This document shows positions 32,610 through 43,024 of a DNA stretch of 64,000 nucleotides, in pieces (position 1 is the first letter of the stretch; every line of letters starts with the position of its first letter). The stretch lies in assembly GCF_902158555.1 (NCBI RefSeq), contig NZ_CABGGS010000004.1:62001-126000 (forward strand). The letters are read 5' to 3'. This DNA is from Klebsiella spallanzanii (GTDB taxonomy: Bacteria > Pseudomonadota > Gammaproteobacteria > Enterobacterales > Enterobacteriaceae). The notes beneath the pieces are model-generated. The model searched no databases and had not been told where the DNA came from. It worked only from the letters and a program-made list of their open reading frames with translations. The translations under genes and the position numbers were made by a program.

Positions 32610-33761
32610 ATGTTTGAACCAATGGAACTAACCAACGACGCGGTGATTAAAGTCATCGGCGTCGGTGGCGGCGGCGGTAACGCCGTTGAGCACATGGTGC
32701 GCGAGCGCATTGAGGGTGTTGAATTTTTCGCGGTGAACACCGATGCGCAGGCTCTGCGCAAAACGGCGGTTGGCCAGACTATCCAGATCGGTAGCGGTAT
32801 TACCAAAGGTCTGGGCGCAGGCGCAAACCCGGAAGTTGGTCGTAACGCGGCTGATGAAGACCGTGAAGCGCTGCGCGCAGCCCTTGATGGCGCCGACATG
32901 GTGTTTATCGCGGCAGGTATGGGCGGTGGTACCGGAACCGGTGCTGCGCCAGTGGTTGCTGAAGTTGCAAAAGATTTAGGTATCCTGACCGTTGCCGTTG
33001 TGACTAAGCCTTTCAATTTCGAAGGCAAGAAGCGTATGGCATTCGCTGAGCAGGGTATTACCGAGCTGTCCAAGCATGTGGACTCGCTGATCACTATCCC
33101 GAACGACAAGCTGCTGAAAGTCCTGGGCCGCGGCATTTCGCTGCTTGACGCTTTCGGCGCAGCAAACGACGTGCTGAAAGGCGCTGTACAGGGTATCGCA
33201 GAGCTGATCACCCGTCCCGGTCTGATGAACGTTGACTTTGCGGACGTGCGTACCGTGATGTCTGAAATGGGCTACGCGATGATGGGTTCCGGCGTGGCGA
33301 GCGGTGAAGATCGTGCAGAAGAAGCGGCTGAAATGGCTATTTCTTCTCCTCTGCTGGAAGATATCGATCTGTCCGGCGCGCGCGGCGTACTGGTCAACAT
33401 CACCGCGGGCTTCGACCTGCGTCTGGATGAGTTCGAAACCGTGGGTAATACTATCCGTGCATTTGCTTCGGATAACGCGACCGTGGTTATCGGTACCTCT
33501 CTGGACCCGGATATGAACGACGAACTGCGTGTAACCGTTGTGGCCACCGGTATCGGCATGGACAAACGTCCGGAAATTACCCTGGTGACCAACAAACAGG
33601 TTCAGCAGCCGGTGATGGATCGTTACCAGCAGCACGGTATGTCTCCATTGAATCAGGAGCAGAAACCGGTTGCGAAAGTGGTCAACGACAATACGACGCA
33701 AGCCGCAAAAGAGCCGGATTATCTGGATATCCCAGCCTTCCTGCGTAAGCAAGCCGATTAA
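32610..33761 (+). CDS. ftsZ: Cell division GTPase FtsZ
   Basis: The 383-aa tubulin homologue that forms the Z ring. The N-terminal Rossmann fold has [10 protein letters not shown], and the tubulin signature is [10 protein letters not shown]. The T7 synergy loop lies in [11 protein letters not shown], and the C-terminal peptide [14 protein letters not shown] binds FtsA and ZipA. A strong GGAGAGA ribosome site precedes the ATG. It is the last gene of the dcw cluster proper. Confidence 0.98.
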   Translation: MFEPMELTNDAVIKVIGVGGGGGNAVEHMVRERIEGVEFFAVNTDAQALRKTAVGQTIQIGSGITKGLGAGANPEVGRNAADEDREALRAALDGADMVFIAAGMGGGTGTGAAPVVAEVAKDLGILTVAVVTKPFNFEGKKRMAFAEQGITELSKHVDSLITIPNDKLLKVLGRGISLLDAFGAANDVLKGAVQGIAELITRPGLMNVDFADVRTVMSEMGYAMMGSGVASGEDRAEEAAEMAISSPLLEDIDLSGARGVLVNITAGFDLRLDEFETVGNTIRAFASDNATVVIGTSLDPDMNDELRVTVVATGIGMDKRPEITLVTNKQVQQPVMDRYQQHGMSPLNQEQKPVAKVVNDNTTQAAKEPDYLDIPAFLRKQAD

Positions 33762-33817
33762 GAATTGGCTGGAAGTTGGGCATCTGCGCTCTTTGTGCTA
33801 AACTGGCCTGCCGAATG

Positions 33818-33823
33818 TATAGT
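33818..33823 (+). promoter_or_regulatory. Candidate lpxC promoter -10 box
   Basis: TATAGT lies 38 bases upstream of the lpxC ATG in the 100-base gap after ftsZ. TTGTGC at 33793-33798 is the nearest -35 candidate, but the spacing of 19 is long. The sequence around it resembles the E. coli lpxC leader. Confidence 0.4.
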
Positions 33824-33840
33824 ACACTTCGGTTGGATAG

Positions 33841-34779
<939 letters not shown>

Positions 34780-34799
34780 GTCAGACCATGCACTAAATT

Positions 34800-34851
34800 C
34801 GACTGGTAACCTGGTACTCTCTCCGGCCAGGGAGCCAGTCGTTTTCTTTTT
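34800..34851 (+). terminator. lpxC terminator
   Basis: A long imperfect stem with outer arms CGACTGG (34800) / CCAGTCG (34841) is followed by ttttcttttt, about 20 bases past the lpxC stop. It is a probable intrinsic terminator, perhaps partial because secM-secA is read in the same direction. Confidence 0.75.
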
Positions 34852-35030
34852 CCCCCCTTCTGAACTTTATTCAGCTCTGATTTAGCTGCTGCCTTTCTTG
34901 CTCGTTCGTTCCTTTTTTGAACGTTTTTACCACGATGAAGCTTTCATTCCTGCTGCTGTGATAGCGTATTAATGTTAATATTTGGGCGCAAAATATTTCT
35001 TAGGGTAGCTACCAACAAAAGGTAACGTAA

Positions 35031-35540
35031 GTGAGTGGATTGCTGACGCGCTGGCGACAGTTTGGCAGACGGTATTTCTGGCCGCATCTCCTGTTGGGGA
35101 TGGTCGCGGCTAGCCTTGGCCTGCCTGCGCTTAGCAACGGTCATGAACATGAGACCGCATCGCCTGCAAAAACGACATCCAGCAATCACAACCCCGCTAA
35201 AGTTAATTTTTCTCAGCTGGCGCTGCTGGAGTCTTCCAATCGTCGGCCTAACTTTACCGTTGACTACTGGCATCAGCATGCCATTCGTACGGTAATCCGC
35301 CATCTGTCTTTCGCGATGGCGCCGCAGGCGCTGCCGGTAGTTGAAGAGTCTTCGCCGCTTCAGGCACAGCATCTGGCTCTGCTCGATACCCTTAGCGCTT
35401 TGTTAACGCAGGAGAGCAAACCTCCGGCTATTGTTCGACTGGCGGCATACAACCCATCATGTTCCCTTTGCGCGTTTCATGTCGGTACCTGGATTAGCCA
35501 GGTAACGGGCATCCGCGCCGGGCCTCAACGTCTCAGCTAA
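35031..35540 (+). CDS. secM: Secretion monitor SecM
   Basis: A 169-aa exported regulatory peptide that stalls its own ribosome to expose the secA ribosome site when secretion is low. It starts at GTG 35031 and has an unusually long signal sequence with the hydrophobic core [19 protein letters not shown] (cleavage near residue 36). The arrest motif F-X4-WI-X4-GIRAGP is intact (Phe149, Trp154, Ile155, Gly160 to Pro165). The segment just before it (about residues 130-150, including SCSLCAF) is unlike the E. coli sequence, while the +1 frame of the same DNA is more similar. It lies 61 bases upstream of secA. Confidence 0.9.
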   Translation: MSGLLTRWRQFGRRYFWPHLLLGMVAASLGLPALSNGHEHETASPAKTTSSNHNPAKVNFSQLALLESSNRRPNFTVDYWHQHAIRTVIRHLSFAMAPQALPVVEESSPLQAQHLALLDTLSALLTQESKPPAIVRLAAYNPSCSLCAFHVGTWISQVTGIRAGPQRLS

Positions 35541-35601
35541 ACCAAAAACGGACCATCCAATTTTTTTTGACTCCGCACCGCGGGGCGTTTGAGATTTTAT
35601 T
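35541..35601 (+). promoter_or_regulatory. secM-secA translational control region
   Basis: The 61 bases between secM and secA contain a T-rich patch and a GC-rich patch (ccgcaccgcggggcg) that can pair with each other's surroundings, masking the secA start region. In E. coli the SecM-stalled ribosome opens this structure. The pairing partners were not worked out in detail. Confidence 0.45.
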
Positions 35602-38307
35602 ATGCTAATTAAATTATTAACTAAAGTATTCGGTAGCCGTAACGACCGTACGCTGCGTCGTATGCGCAAAGCCGTCAACGTCATCAATGCCATGGAACCC
35701 TCCATGGAGAAGCTTTCTGATGATGAGCTCAAGGGAAAAACCGTTGAGTTCCGCGCTCGCCTGGAAAAAGGCGAAAGTCTGGAAAGCCTGATTCCTGAAG
35801 CCTTTGCGGTCGTTCGCGAGGCCAGTAAACGTGTCTTCGGTATGCGCCACTTTGACGTCCAGCTGCTGGGCGGCATGGTACTTAACGATCGTTGCATTGC
35901 GGAGATGCGTACAGGTGAAGGTAAAACCCTGACCGCGACCTTACCTGCCTATCTTAATGCGCTGACGGGCAAAGGCGTTCACGTGGTAACCGTCAACGAC
36001 TACCTGGCGCAACGTGATGCGGAAAACAACCGTCCGCTGTTTGAATTCCTCGGCATGACCGTTGGGATTAACATGTCCGGCCTGCCGGCTCCGGCCAAAC
36101 GCGAAGCTTACGCTGCTGATATCACCTACGGTACCAACAACGAATATGGTTTTGACTATCTGCGTGACAACATGGCGTTTAGCCCTGAAGAACGCGTACA
36201 GCGCAAGCTGCACTATGCGCTGGTGGATGAGGTCGACTCCATCTTGATCGATGAGGCGCGTACGCCGCTTATCATTTCTGGCCCGGCTGAAGACAGCTCC
36301 GAAATGTATAAGAAAGTGAACAAAATCATCCCGCACCTGGTGCGTCAGGAGAAAGAAGACTCTGAGACCTTTACCGGCGAGGGTCACTTCTCTGTTGATG
36401 AGAAAGCGCGTCAGGTTAACCTGACCGAACGCGGCCTGGTGCTGATTGAAGAGCTGCTGGTTAATGAAGGCATTATGGACGAAGGTGAATCACTGTATTC
36501 ACCGACTAACATCATGCTGATGCACCATGTGACCGCTGCACTGCGCGCGCACGTGCTGTTCACCCGCGATGTTGATTACATCGTTAAAGACGGTGAAGTT
36601 ATTATCGTCGACGAACATACGGGCCGTACGATGCAGGGGCGTCGCTGGTCCGATGGTCTGCACCAGGCCGTTGAAGCGAAAGAAGGCGTTGATATTCAGA
36701 ACGAAAACCAGACGCTGGCTTCCATTACCTTCCAGAACTATTTCCGTCTGTATGAGAAGCTGGCAGGGATGACCGGTACTGCCGATACTGAAGCGTTTGA
36801 GTTTAGCTCAATCTACAAACTGGATACCGTAGTAGTTCCGACCAACCGTCCGATGATTCGTAAAGACATGGCGGATCTGGTCTACATGACCGAAGCGGAA
36901 AAAATTCAGGCCATTATCGAAGATATTAAAACGCGTACCGCTGCGGGCCAGCCGGTTCTGGTGGGTACCATTTCTATCGAAAAATCAGAAGTGGTCTCCA
37001 ATGAATTGACGAAAGCGGGTATCAAACACAACGTGCTGAATGCGAAATTCCACGCCAGCGAAGCGGACATCGTTGCTCAAGCGGGCTACCCGTCAGCGGT
37101 GACCATTGCGACCAACATGGCCGGTCGTGGTACTGACATTATGCTCGGCGGTAGCTGGCAGGCAGAAGTCGCTCAGCTGGAAGATCCGACTCCGGAACAG
37201 ATTGCTCAAATCAAAGCCGACTGGCAGGTTCGCCACGATGCGGTGCTGGCTGCGGGCGGTCTGCATATCATCGGTACCGAGCGCCATGAATCCCGTCGTA
37301 TCGATAACCAGCTGCGCGGTCGTTCAGGTCGTCAGGGGGATGCTGGTTCTTCCCGTTTCTACCTGTCGATGGAAGATGCTCTGATGCGTATCTTCGCTTC
37401 TGACCGCGTATCCGGCATGATGCGTAAACTGGGCATGAAACCGGGCGAGGCTATCGAGCACCCGTGGGTGACCAAAGCGATTGCTAACGCTCAGCGTAAG
37501 GTCGAGAGTCGCAACTTCGATATTCGTAAGCAACTGCTGGAATATGATGATGTCGCTAACGACCAGCGTCGCGCAATCTACAGCCAGCGTAACGAGCTGT
37601 TGGATGTGTCTGATGTGAGCGAAACCATTAACAGCATCCGTGAAGACGTATTCAAAGCGACTATTGATGCCCATATTCCTCCGCAGTCGCTGGAAGAGAT
37701 GTGGGATGTTGAAGGTCTGCAGGAGCGTCTGAAAAATGACTTTGACCTCGATCTGCCGCTCAAGGAGTGGTTGGATAAAGAGCCGGAGCTGCACGAAGAG
37801 ACTCTGCGCGAGCGTATTCTGCAAAACGCCATTGAAACCTATCATCGTAAAGAGGAAGTGGTTGGCGCTGAGATGATGCGTCATTTTGAAAAAGGCGTCA
37901 TGCTGCAAACTCTGGATTCTTTGTGGAAAGAGCACCTCGCTGCGATGGACTACCTGCGTCAGGGCATCCACCTGCGCGGTTATGCGCAGAAAGATCCAAA
38001 ACAGGAATATAAGCGCGAATCCTTCTCTATGTTTGCTTCGATGCTGGAATCACTGAAATATGAAGTGATCAGCACGCTGAGCAAGGTTCAGGTGCGGATG
38101 CCGGAAGAGGTTGAAGCAATGGAGCAACAGCGTCGTGAAGAGGCGGAACGCCTGGCGCAGATGCAACAGCTGAGCCATCAGGATGATGATACTGCCGCTG
38201 CCGCCGCGCTGGCCGAACAAACTGGCGATCGTAAAGTGGGCCGTAACGATCCTTGCCCATGCGGTTCTGGTAAAAAATATAAACAGTGCCACGGTCGTCT
38301 GAGCTAA
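35602..38307 (+). CDS. secA: Preprotein translocase ATPase SecA
   Basis: A 901-aa motor of the Sec pathway, which binds SecYEG and drives preproteins across the inner membrane. It has Walker A ([17 protein letters not shown]), the [13 protein letters not shown] box, the preprotein cross-linking domain, the second nucleotide-binding fold ([24 protein letters not shown]), and the C-terminal zinc finger [14 protein letters not shown] for SecB binding. Length equals that of E. coli. Translation is controlled by secM upstream. Confidence 0.98.
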   Translation: MLIKLLTKVFGSRNDRTLRRMRKAVNVINAMEPSMEKLSDDELKGKTVEFRARLEKGESLESLIPEAFAVVREASKRVFGMRHFDVQLLGGMVLNDRCIAEMRTGEGKTLTATLPAYLNALTGKGVHVVTVNDYLAQRDAENNRPLFEFLGMTVGINMSGLPAPAKREAYAADITYGTNNEYGFDYLRDNMAFSPEERVQRKLHYALVDEVDSILIDEARTPLIISGPAEDSSEMYKKVNKIIPHLVRQEKEDSETFTGEGHFSVDEKARQVNLTERGLVLIEELLVNEGIMDEGESLYSPTNIMLMHHVTAALRAHVLFTRDVDYIVKDGEVIIVDEHTGRTMQGRRWSDGLHQAVEAKEGVDIQNENQTLASITFQNYFRLYEKLAGMTGTADTEAFEFSSIYKLDTVVVPTNRPMIRKDMADLVYMTEAEKIQAIIEDIKTRTAAGQPVLVGTISIEKSEVVSNELTKAGIKHNVLNAKFHASEADIVAQAGYPSAVTIATNMAGRGTDIMLGGSWQAEVAQLEDPTPEQIAQIKADWQVRHDAVLAAGGLHIIGTERHESRRIDNQLRGRSGRQGDAGSSRFYLSMEDALMRIFASDRVSGMMRKLGMKPGEAIEHPWVTKAIANAQRKVESRNFDIRKQLLEYDDVANDQRRAIYSQRNELLDVSDVSETINSIREDVFKATIDAHIPPQSLEEMWDVEGLQERLKNDFDLDLPLKEWLDKEPELHEETLRERILQNAIETYHRKEEVVGAEMMRHFEKGVMLQTLDSLWKEHLAAMDYLRQGIHLRGYAQKDPKQEYKRESFSMFASMLESLKYEVISTLSKVQVRMPEEVEAMEQQRREEAERLAQMQQLSHQDDDTAAAAALAEQTGDRKVGRNDPCPCGSGKKYKQCHGRLS

Positions 38308-38327
38308 GCTCTGCAACGTTAAACACT

Positions 38328-38353
38328 AAGGCGCAGATATCTGCGCCTTTTTT
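38328..38353 (+). terminator. secA terminator
   Basis: A perfect 22-base palindrome starting AAGGCGCAGAT is followed by a run of T, 20 bases past the secA stop and 15 bases before mutT. It is a strong intrinsic terminator or attenuator before mutT. Confidence 0.85.
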
Positions 38354-38367
38354 ATGGAATAAGTACA

Positions 38368-38769
38368 ATGAAAAATCTGCAAATTTCAGTAGGTATTATT
38401 CGTAATTCGCAAGGGGAGATTTTTATCACCCAGCGGGCAGCTGACGCGCACATGGCGAATAAACTAGAGTTCCCTGGCGGAAAAATCGAAGCCGGTGAAT
38501 CAGCAGAACAGGCGGTAGTTCGCGAATTACAGGAAGAAGTCGGCATTACGATACAGTCGCCCAGCCTGTTCGATAAGCTGGAATATCAGTTTCCTGACCG
38601 CCACATTACGCTCTGGTTCTGGTTGGTGGAAAACTGGGAGGGCGAGCCGTGGGGTAAAGAAGGGCAGCCGGGACAATGGATTGCGCAGAGCGCTCTGATT
38701 GCTGAGGATTTCCCTCCTGCAAACGAACCGGTGATTACGAAATTAATTCAACACGCTAAGGTCGGATAA
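38368..38769 (+). CDS. mutT: 8-oxo-dGTP diphosphatase MutT
   Basis: A 133-aa Nudix hydrolase that removes 8-oxo-dGTP from the nucleotide pool and prevents A:T to C:G transversions. The Nudix box is complete: GGKIEAGESAEQAVVRELQEEVGI has the Gly, Glu and REL-EE-G residues. Other conserved parts are EFPGG and FPPANEPVI. It is four residues longer at the C terminus than E. coli MutT. It is downstream of secA and converges on the coaE-zapD-yacG operon. Confidence 0.95.
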   Translation: MKNLQISVGIIRNSQGEIFITQRAADAHMANKLEFPGGKIEAGESAEQAVVRELQEEVGITIQSPSLFDKLEYQFPDRHITLWFWLVENWEGEPWGKEGQPGQWIAQSALIAEDFPPANEPVITKLIQHAKVG

Positions 38770-38794
38770 AGGCCGTATGACCACCCGGTAAGTT

Positions 38795-38823
38795 AAGGCG
38801 AGAGCGCAGCGCGAACCCGCCTT
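38795..38823. terminator. Weak hairpin between mutT and yacG
   Basis: AAGGCG and CGCCTT frame a G/C-rich inner repeat (gcgc-a-gcgc) between the convergent mutT and yacG stops. No clear T run follows on either strand, so this is only a possible bidirectional terminator. Confidence 0.3.
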
Positions 38824-38830
38824 GAGTTGA

Positions 38831-39025
38831 TTACTCTTTTTCTTCGCTCCAGCCGTCGCTGTCGGATAGATCGCTGCTGCTCGGGATGCGTTTTTCTTCC
38901 GCCGCCCATTCACCTAAATCAATAAGCTGACAGCGCTTGGAGCAAAACGGGCGATGCGGGCTCTGCTCATTCCAGAGAACGATTTTGCCGCATGTTGGGC
39001 AATTGACGGTTATCTCTTCTGACAT
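38831..39025 (-). CDS. yacG: DNA gyrase inhibitor / zinc-binding protein YacG
   Basis: A 64-aa zinc-ribbon protein. Four cysteines at 9, 12, 28 and 32 (NCPTCGK and FCSKRC) hold one zinc ion, and an acidic tail follows ([13 protein letters not shown]). E. coli YacG binds GyrB and blocks DNA binding by gyrase. It is the last gene of coaE-zapD-yacG, 9 bases after the zapD stop. Confidence 0.94.
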   Translation of the reverse strand: MSEEITVNCPTCGKIVLWNEQSPHRPFCSKRCQLIDLGEWAAEEKRIPSSSDLSDSDGWSEEKE

Positions 39026-39034
39026 ATTTCCTCC

Positions 39035-39778
39035 TTAACAGCAGGCCAGTTCAAAATCAAAACGCTCCGGTACGATACCGTGTTCGCTGTCCAGCGGCAT
39101 AAAGCGGATAGCAAAGCGGCTCTTATGGCCTGAAATTTGTGGATAGAGTTGGCTGGCAAGATCCAGACGCAGACGCAGCAGATCGGCATCTTCGCCGTTG
39201 TCCTGGTAAAAACCATTCAGGCTGGTCTGTTTGCGGAAGGGGGCAGAATTGCGGATGAGATCGAGGATCAGCACCAGCGATTGCGTCAGTGGTTCAAGGC
39301 TGGATAGCCACTTACCGACCTGCTCATCGCGATATTCCTGCGGCATATGCAGCCAGATGTGCAGTGTCGGGAGATCAAAGCTACAGCAGCCTCCTGGAAT
39401 GCTTAGGCGCTGGCGTACCAGGGCAATCAGGCGGTCTTCTCGCAAGTACTGGCCGATACGCGGAGCTGACATTAACGTGCTGCCTGTTTGCTTCAACTGC
39501 TGCCGCAGCTCGTTGATACGATCCCTATCAACTCCGGGAACTTCTGCCCAGGACTGTAGCTTCCTCTGCTGGCGATCCAGCTCTTTCATCAGGTCCGTAC
39601 GAACTTCGCCGCGTTCAAAAACATCTAAAAGATCGCCGATATTGCGGAAAAAATGAAGTGCATCCGCATGGCTGGTAATTGCCGGATGTACGGATAGCTG
39701 CTGCAGCAAAAATTCGATACGCAGCCAGGTGCGCATTTTTTCATTTAGCGGATGTTCAAATAGAACAGGGGTATGCAT
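39035..39778 (-). CDS. zapD: Z-ring associated protein ZapD
   Basis: A 247-aa cytoplasmic protein that cross-links FtsZ protofilaments through the FtsZ C-terminal peptide. The sequence matches E. coli ZapD (YacF) over its whole length, from [20 protein letters not shown] to DFELACC, with the mainly helical domain first and the beta domain after about residue 115. Its ATG shares one base with the coaE stop (TAATG), so it is translationally coupled. Confidence 0.95.
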   Translation of the reverse strand: MHTPVLFEHPLNEKMRTWLRIEFLLQQLSVHPAITSHADALHFFRNIGDLLDVFERGEVRTDLMKELDRQQRKLQSWAEVPGVDRDRINELRQQLKQTGSTLMSAPRIGQYLREDRLIALVRQRLSIPGGCCSFDLPTLHIWLHMPQEYRDEQVGKWLSSLEPLTQSLVLILDLIRNSAPFRKQTSLNGFYQDNGEDADLLRLRLDLASQLYPQISGHKSRFAIRFMPLDSEHGIVPERFDFELACC

Positions 39779-40398
39779 TACGGTTTTTCCTGTGAGGCGA
39801 CCTGCGATGCCAGCAGTAGATACTTGGCATGCAGGCGGGCGACATCCGATGCGATGGCATCAGGTGGACCCATATTTTCAATTACATCATCCGCTACGGC
39901 AAGGCGCTGCTCGCGCGTCGCCTGAGCGGCAAGAATATGTTCCGCATGTTGTCGAGTTACTCGATCGCGAAGCATCGTGCGCTCTATTTGCGTCTCTTTT
40001 GGCACATCGACAACCAGCACGCGATCGGCTTTGGCAGACAAACGGTTTTCGACCAGTAATGGTACGACCCAGAGAATATAAGGCGAGGTGGCAAGCTGCA
40101 TCTGCCGGCGCGTTTCCTGCTGGATTTGCGGGTGCAGCAGTGCGTTTAGCCAGCTCTTATCCTCTGCATGAGCGAAGATATGTTCACGCAGAGCGCGACG
40201 GTTTAAGGTGCCATCTTCATTAAGCATCTGCGGACCGAAGCGTTCAGCAATAGCGCTTAGCGCTGGGGTTCCAGGTTCGACAACCTGACGTGCGATAATG
40301 TCAGCATCAATAACGTTAACCCCGAGGTGTGAGAATGCGTCGGCTACGGTACTTTTACCACTGCCGATGCCGCCTGTTAACGCTACCGTGTATGCCAT
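39778..40398 (-). CDS. coaE: Dephospho-CoA kinase
   Basis: A 206-aa P-loop kinase that performs the last step of coenzyme A synthesis. It has the Walker A motif [13 protein letters not shown] at the N terminus, [11 protein letters not shown] in the substrate-binding region, and the CoA/lid region with VVPLLVEN. I start at the ATG at 40398 ([10 protein letters not shown]), which has GAGG upstream and fits the family length. A TTG at 40407 would add MRC. It is the first gene of coaE-zapD-yacG. Confidence 0.95.
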   Translation of the reverse strand: MAYTVALTGGIGSGKSTVADAFSHLGVNVIDADIIARQVVEPGTPALSAIAERFGPQMLNEDGTLNRRALREHIFAHAEDKSWLNALLHPQIQQETRRQMQLATSPYILWVVPLLVENRLSAKADRVLVVDVPKETQIERTMLRDRVTRQHAEHILAAQATREQRLAVADDVIENMGPPDAIASDVARLHAKYLLLASQVASQEKP

Positions 40399-40745
40399 AC
40401 ACCTCAATCCTGCAACTGACTACATGCACATTTTTCAATAAACAGAGCCGTTATTGACGGCACGACGACACTGCGGCAACTGTTTTATTGACGTGATATC
40501 AAACCAATAAGCTGCTGTTACCACGCATTCTGAATTCTTTTGCGCATGTAAATCAAGTGGTTAAAAATGATACGCTGATGATTGAATATCGCGAATTCGC
40601 TTTTGGCTATTCACCAGGTAAATTTATACGATTGTAGCGTAAAAAAAGTGAAAATCGCAGTCTTGCGCAGCCATGATTCGTGCGTATGATAACGTCACTG
40701 GAGTTGTGCTCTCACAATAATGCAATTAACCCCAGGAATTCGCAC
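40399..40745. promoter_or_regulatory. Divergent promoter region of coaE and guaC
   Basis: About 350 bases with no gene between the divergent coaE and guaC. A good guaC promoter is visible: TTGCGC (40663-40668), 16 bases, TATGAT (40685-40690), about 55 bases before the guaC ATG. The central part is AT-rich. A consensus PurR operator was looked for and not found. Confidence 0.6.
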
Positions 40746-41789
40746 ATGCGTATTGAAGAAGATTTGAAGCTTGGTTTTAAAGACGTTCTTATCCGCCCGA
40801 AACGTTCTACCCTTAAAAGCCGTTCTGACGTACAGCTGGAACGTGAATTCACTTTCAAACATTCAGGCCAGACCTGGTCTGGTGTACCGATTATTGCCGC
40901 TAACATGGATACCGTCGGCACGTTTGCGATGGCTAAAGCCCTGGCTTCTTTTGGCGTTCTGACCGCGGTACATAAACATTACAGCGTTGAGCAGTGGCAG
41001 GCGTTTGTTCAGAGCGTATCGGCAGACGTACTGCAGCACGTAATGGTCTCCACCGGGACCTCCGATGCGGATTTCGAAAAAACTAAACAGATCCTTACCC
41101 AGAACCCGCAGCTTAGCTTTGTGTGCATTGATGTGGCGAATGGTTATTCCGAGCATTTTGTGCAGTTTGTCGCGAAAGCTCGCGAAGCATGGCCGCAGAA
41201 AACCATTATTGCGGGTAACGTCGTTACTGGTGAAATGTGCGAAGAACTGGTTCTTTCTGGCGCCGATATTGTGAAAGTAGGGATTGGCCCGGGTTCCGTA
41301 TGTACGACTCGCGTAAAAACCGGCGTTGGCTACCCACAGCTTTCCGCAGTGATTGAATGCGCCGATGCGGCGCATGGTCTGGGCGGACAGATTATCAGTG
41401 ATGGCGGCTGTACTATGCCTGGCGATGTGGCTAAAGCGTTCGGCGGCGGCGCTGATTTCGTGATGCTGGGCGGTATGTTGGCCGGTCACGAAGAGAGCGG
41501 CGGTACCGTGGTAGAAGAGAACGGTGAAAAATTCATGCTGTTCTACGGTATGAGCTCTGAGTCAGCGATGACCCGTCACGTTGGTGGCGTCGCCCAGTAT
41601 CGTGCGGCTGAGGGCAAAACCGTCAAGCTGCCTCTACGCGGTCCGGTTGATAACACCGCTCGCGATATCCTGGGTGGCCTGCGCTCCGCATGTACCTACG
41701 TTGGCGCTTCACGCCTGAAAGAGCTGACCAAACGCACCACTTTTATTCGCGTACAGGAACAAGAGAACCGCGTGTTCAACAGTCTGTAA
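40746..41789 (+). CDS. guaC: GMP reductase
   Basis: A 347-aa NADPH-dependent enzyme that reduces GMP to IMP with release of ammonia, in purine salvage. It is a TIM barrel of the IMP dehydrogenase family without CBS domains. The catalytic cysteine is Cys186 in GPGSVCTTR, and [14 protein letters not shown] and YGMSSESAM are phosphate and flap regions. I start at the ATG at 40746 (MRIEED), which matches E. coli GuaC in sequence and length, rather than at an upstream ATG. Confidence 0.96.
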   Translation: MRIEEDLKLGFKDVLIRPKRSTLKSRSDVQLEREFTFKHSGQTWSGVPIIAANMDTVGTFAMAKALASFGVLTAVHKHYSVEQWQAFVQSVSADVLQHVMVSTGTSDADFEKTKQILTQNPQLSFVCIDVANGYSEHFVQFVAKAREAWPQKTIIAGNVVTGEMCEELVLSGADIVKVGIGPGSVCTTRVKTGVGYPQLSAVIECADAAHGLGGQIISDGGCTMPGDVAKAFGGGADFVMLGGMLAGHEESGGTVVEENGEKFMLFYGMSSESAMTRHVGGVAQYRAAEGKTVKLPLRGPVDNTARDILGGLRSACTYVGASRLKELTKRTTFIRVQEQENRVFNSL

Positions 41790-41797
41790 TGCTGCTT

Positions 41798-41820
41798 GCT
41801 GGCGCGTTTGCGCCAGCTTT
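41798..41820. terminator. guaC / hofC bidirectional terminator
   Basis: An 8-bp perfect stem GCTGGCGC / GCGCCAGC with loop GTTT follows the guaC stop by 8 bases and runs into ctttat. It sits between the convergent guaC and hofC. Confidence 0.75.
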
Positions 41821-43024
41821 ATCCCCCCATCCCGCTAATGGCGTCGCCCAGATGAAAAATGGGTAAATACATCGCCACCACCAGCACGCCGACAATCGTT
41901 CCGGTTATAACCAGCATCATGGGCTCAAGTAAGGTGGCCAGGTTATCTGCCTGCTGATGTGTCTGTTCGTTATGATGGCGAGCCAGATTCTCCAGCATGG
42001 TATCCAGTGAACCAGAGGCTTCGCCGGTACGAATCAGCTGCAGGCAGAGCGGTGTAAAACCTCCGCTATGAGTCATCGCCTGCCAGATGGGCTCGCCGTG
42101 GGTAATCTCTATGCAAACCTGCTGGAGTCTTTGACGCCACAGCGGGCAGCTCAGGGTTTCCTCCACGCTTTGCAGACCCTGTAGAAAGCTGATACCTGCG
42201 CTTTGCGTTAGGGAGAGTACGGTAAAAATCTGGCTAAGCCTCTGCCCGCACAGCAGTTTGCCAAACACCGGCAGCTTATGGAGCAGCTTCTGGCGATACA
42301 GCAGCCAGCCGGGCTTCTGGTAAATCAGCCGGTTGAGAATCACCGGTAAAATGCCCAGTACAGCGAGCAATGGCCAATAATGGGTTAGTCCCTCGCCGAC
42401 GCTCATTACCGCGCGAGTCAGCAGCGGAAGTGGGGTATTAAAGGTCTGATAGATAGCGGCAAACTCAGGCAAAACGAAGCACAGCATTCCCATCACCACC
42501 AGCAGCGCCAGGGATAAAATAATGATCGGATAGCGCAGTGCTTTTTTCACTTTCTCGGTAAGAAGCAGCTGTTCTTGCTGCTGGCGGGCCAGATGAGCGC
42601 AGCAAAGGTCCAGTTTACCGGTGAGCTCACCTGTGCGGATCATCGCCAGATAGAGCGGAGGAAATGCTTCAGGCCACTTTTCCAGGGAGCCAGACAGCGA
42701 AATGCCTTGAGCGAGATCCTCTGCCAGGGTTTGTAGCAACGCCTGCCATTGCGCGTTAGGTTGCTGTTGCGCCAGCAGTTCCAGCCCCTCAGCCAGCGGA
42801 AGACCGGCCTGAAGGAGCGCGGAAAGTTGACGAATGATTTCACCGCTGTGTCGAGGATGCCAGAGCGCAGTTTGCACGCTACAGCGGCGTAGCGTCAGCG
42901 GGATGATTCGCTCACGCTGTAGCATCTGCAATGCCTCAGGACGATTATCCTGCCAGAGCGTTCCCTGACAGGGCATACCCTGAATGTTGATGCCGCGCCA
43001 GCGCCAGAGTCGTTTAGTCGCCAT
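41819..43024 (-). CDS. hofC: Type IV pilus assembly inner-membrane protein HofC (PilC/GspF family)
   Basis: A 401-aa polytopic membrane platform protein of the type IV pilus/type II secretion family. Two GspF repeats are visible, each with a helical cytosolic part (about residues 60-180 and 265-370) followed by membrane segments (IIILSLALLVVMGMLCFVL and LVITGTIVGVLVVAMYLPIF). GLPLAEGLELL and TGEASGSLD are typical. It overlaps hofB by 11 bases. In E. coli hofC, hofB and ppdD form a largely silent pilus-like set; control here may involve the CRP-S site at 44968. Confidence 0.9.
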   Translation of the reverse strand: MATKRLWRWRGINIQGMPCQGTLWQDNRPEALQMLQRERIIPLTLRRCSVQTALWHPRHSGEIIRQLSALLQAGLPLAEGLELLAQQQPNAQWQALLQTLAEDLAQGISLSGSLEKWPEAFPPLYLAMIRTGELTGKLDLCCAHLARQQQEQLLLTEKVKKALRYPIIILSLALLVVMGMLCFVLPEFAAIYQTFNTPLPLLTRAVMSVGEGLTHYWPLLAVLGILPVILNRLIYQKPGWLLYRQKLLHKLPVFGKLLCGQRLSQIFTVLSLTQSAGISFLQGLQSVEETLSCPLWRQRLQQVCIEITHGEPIWQAMTHSGGFTPLCLQLIRTGEASGSLDTMLENLARHHNEQTHQQADNLATLLEPMMLVITGTIVGVLVVAMYLPIFHLGDAISGMGG

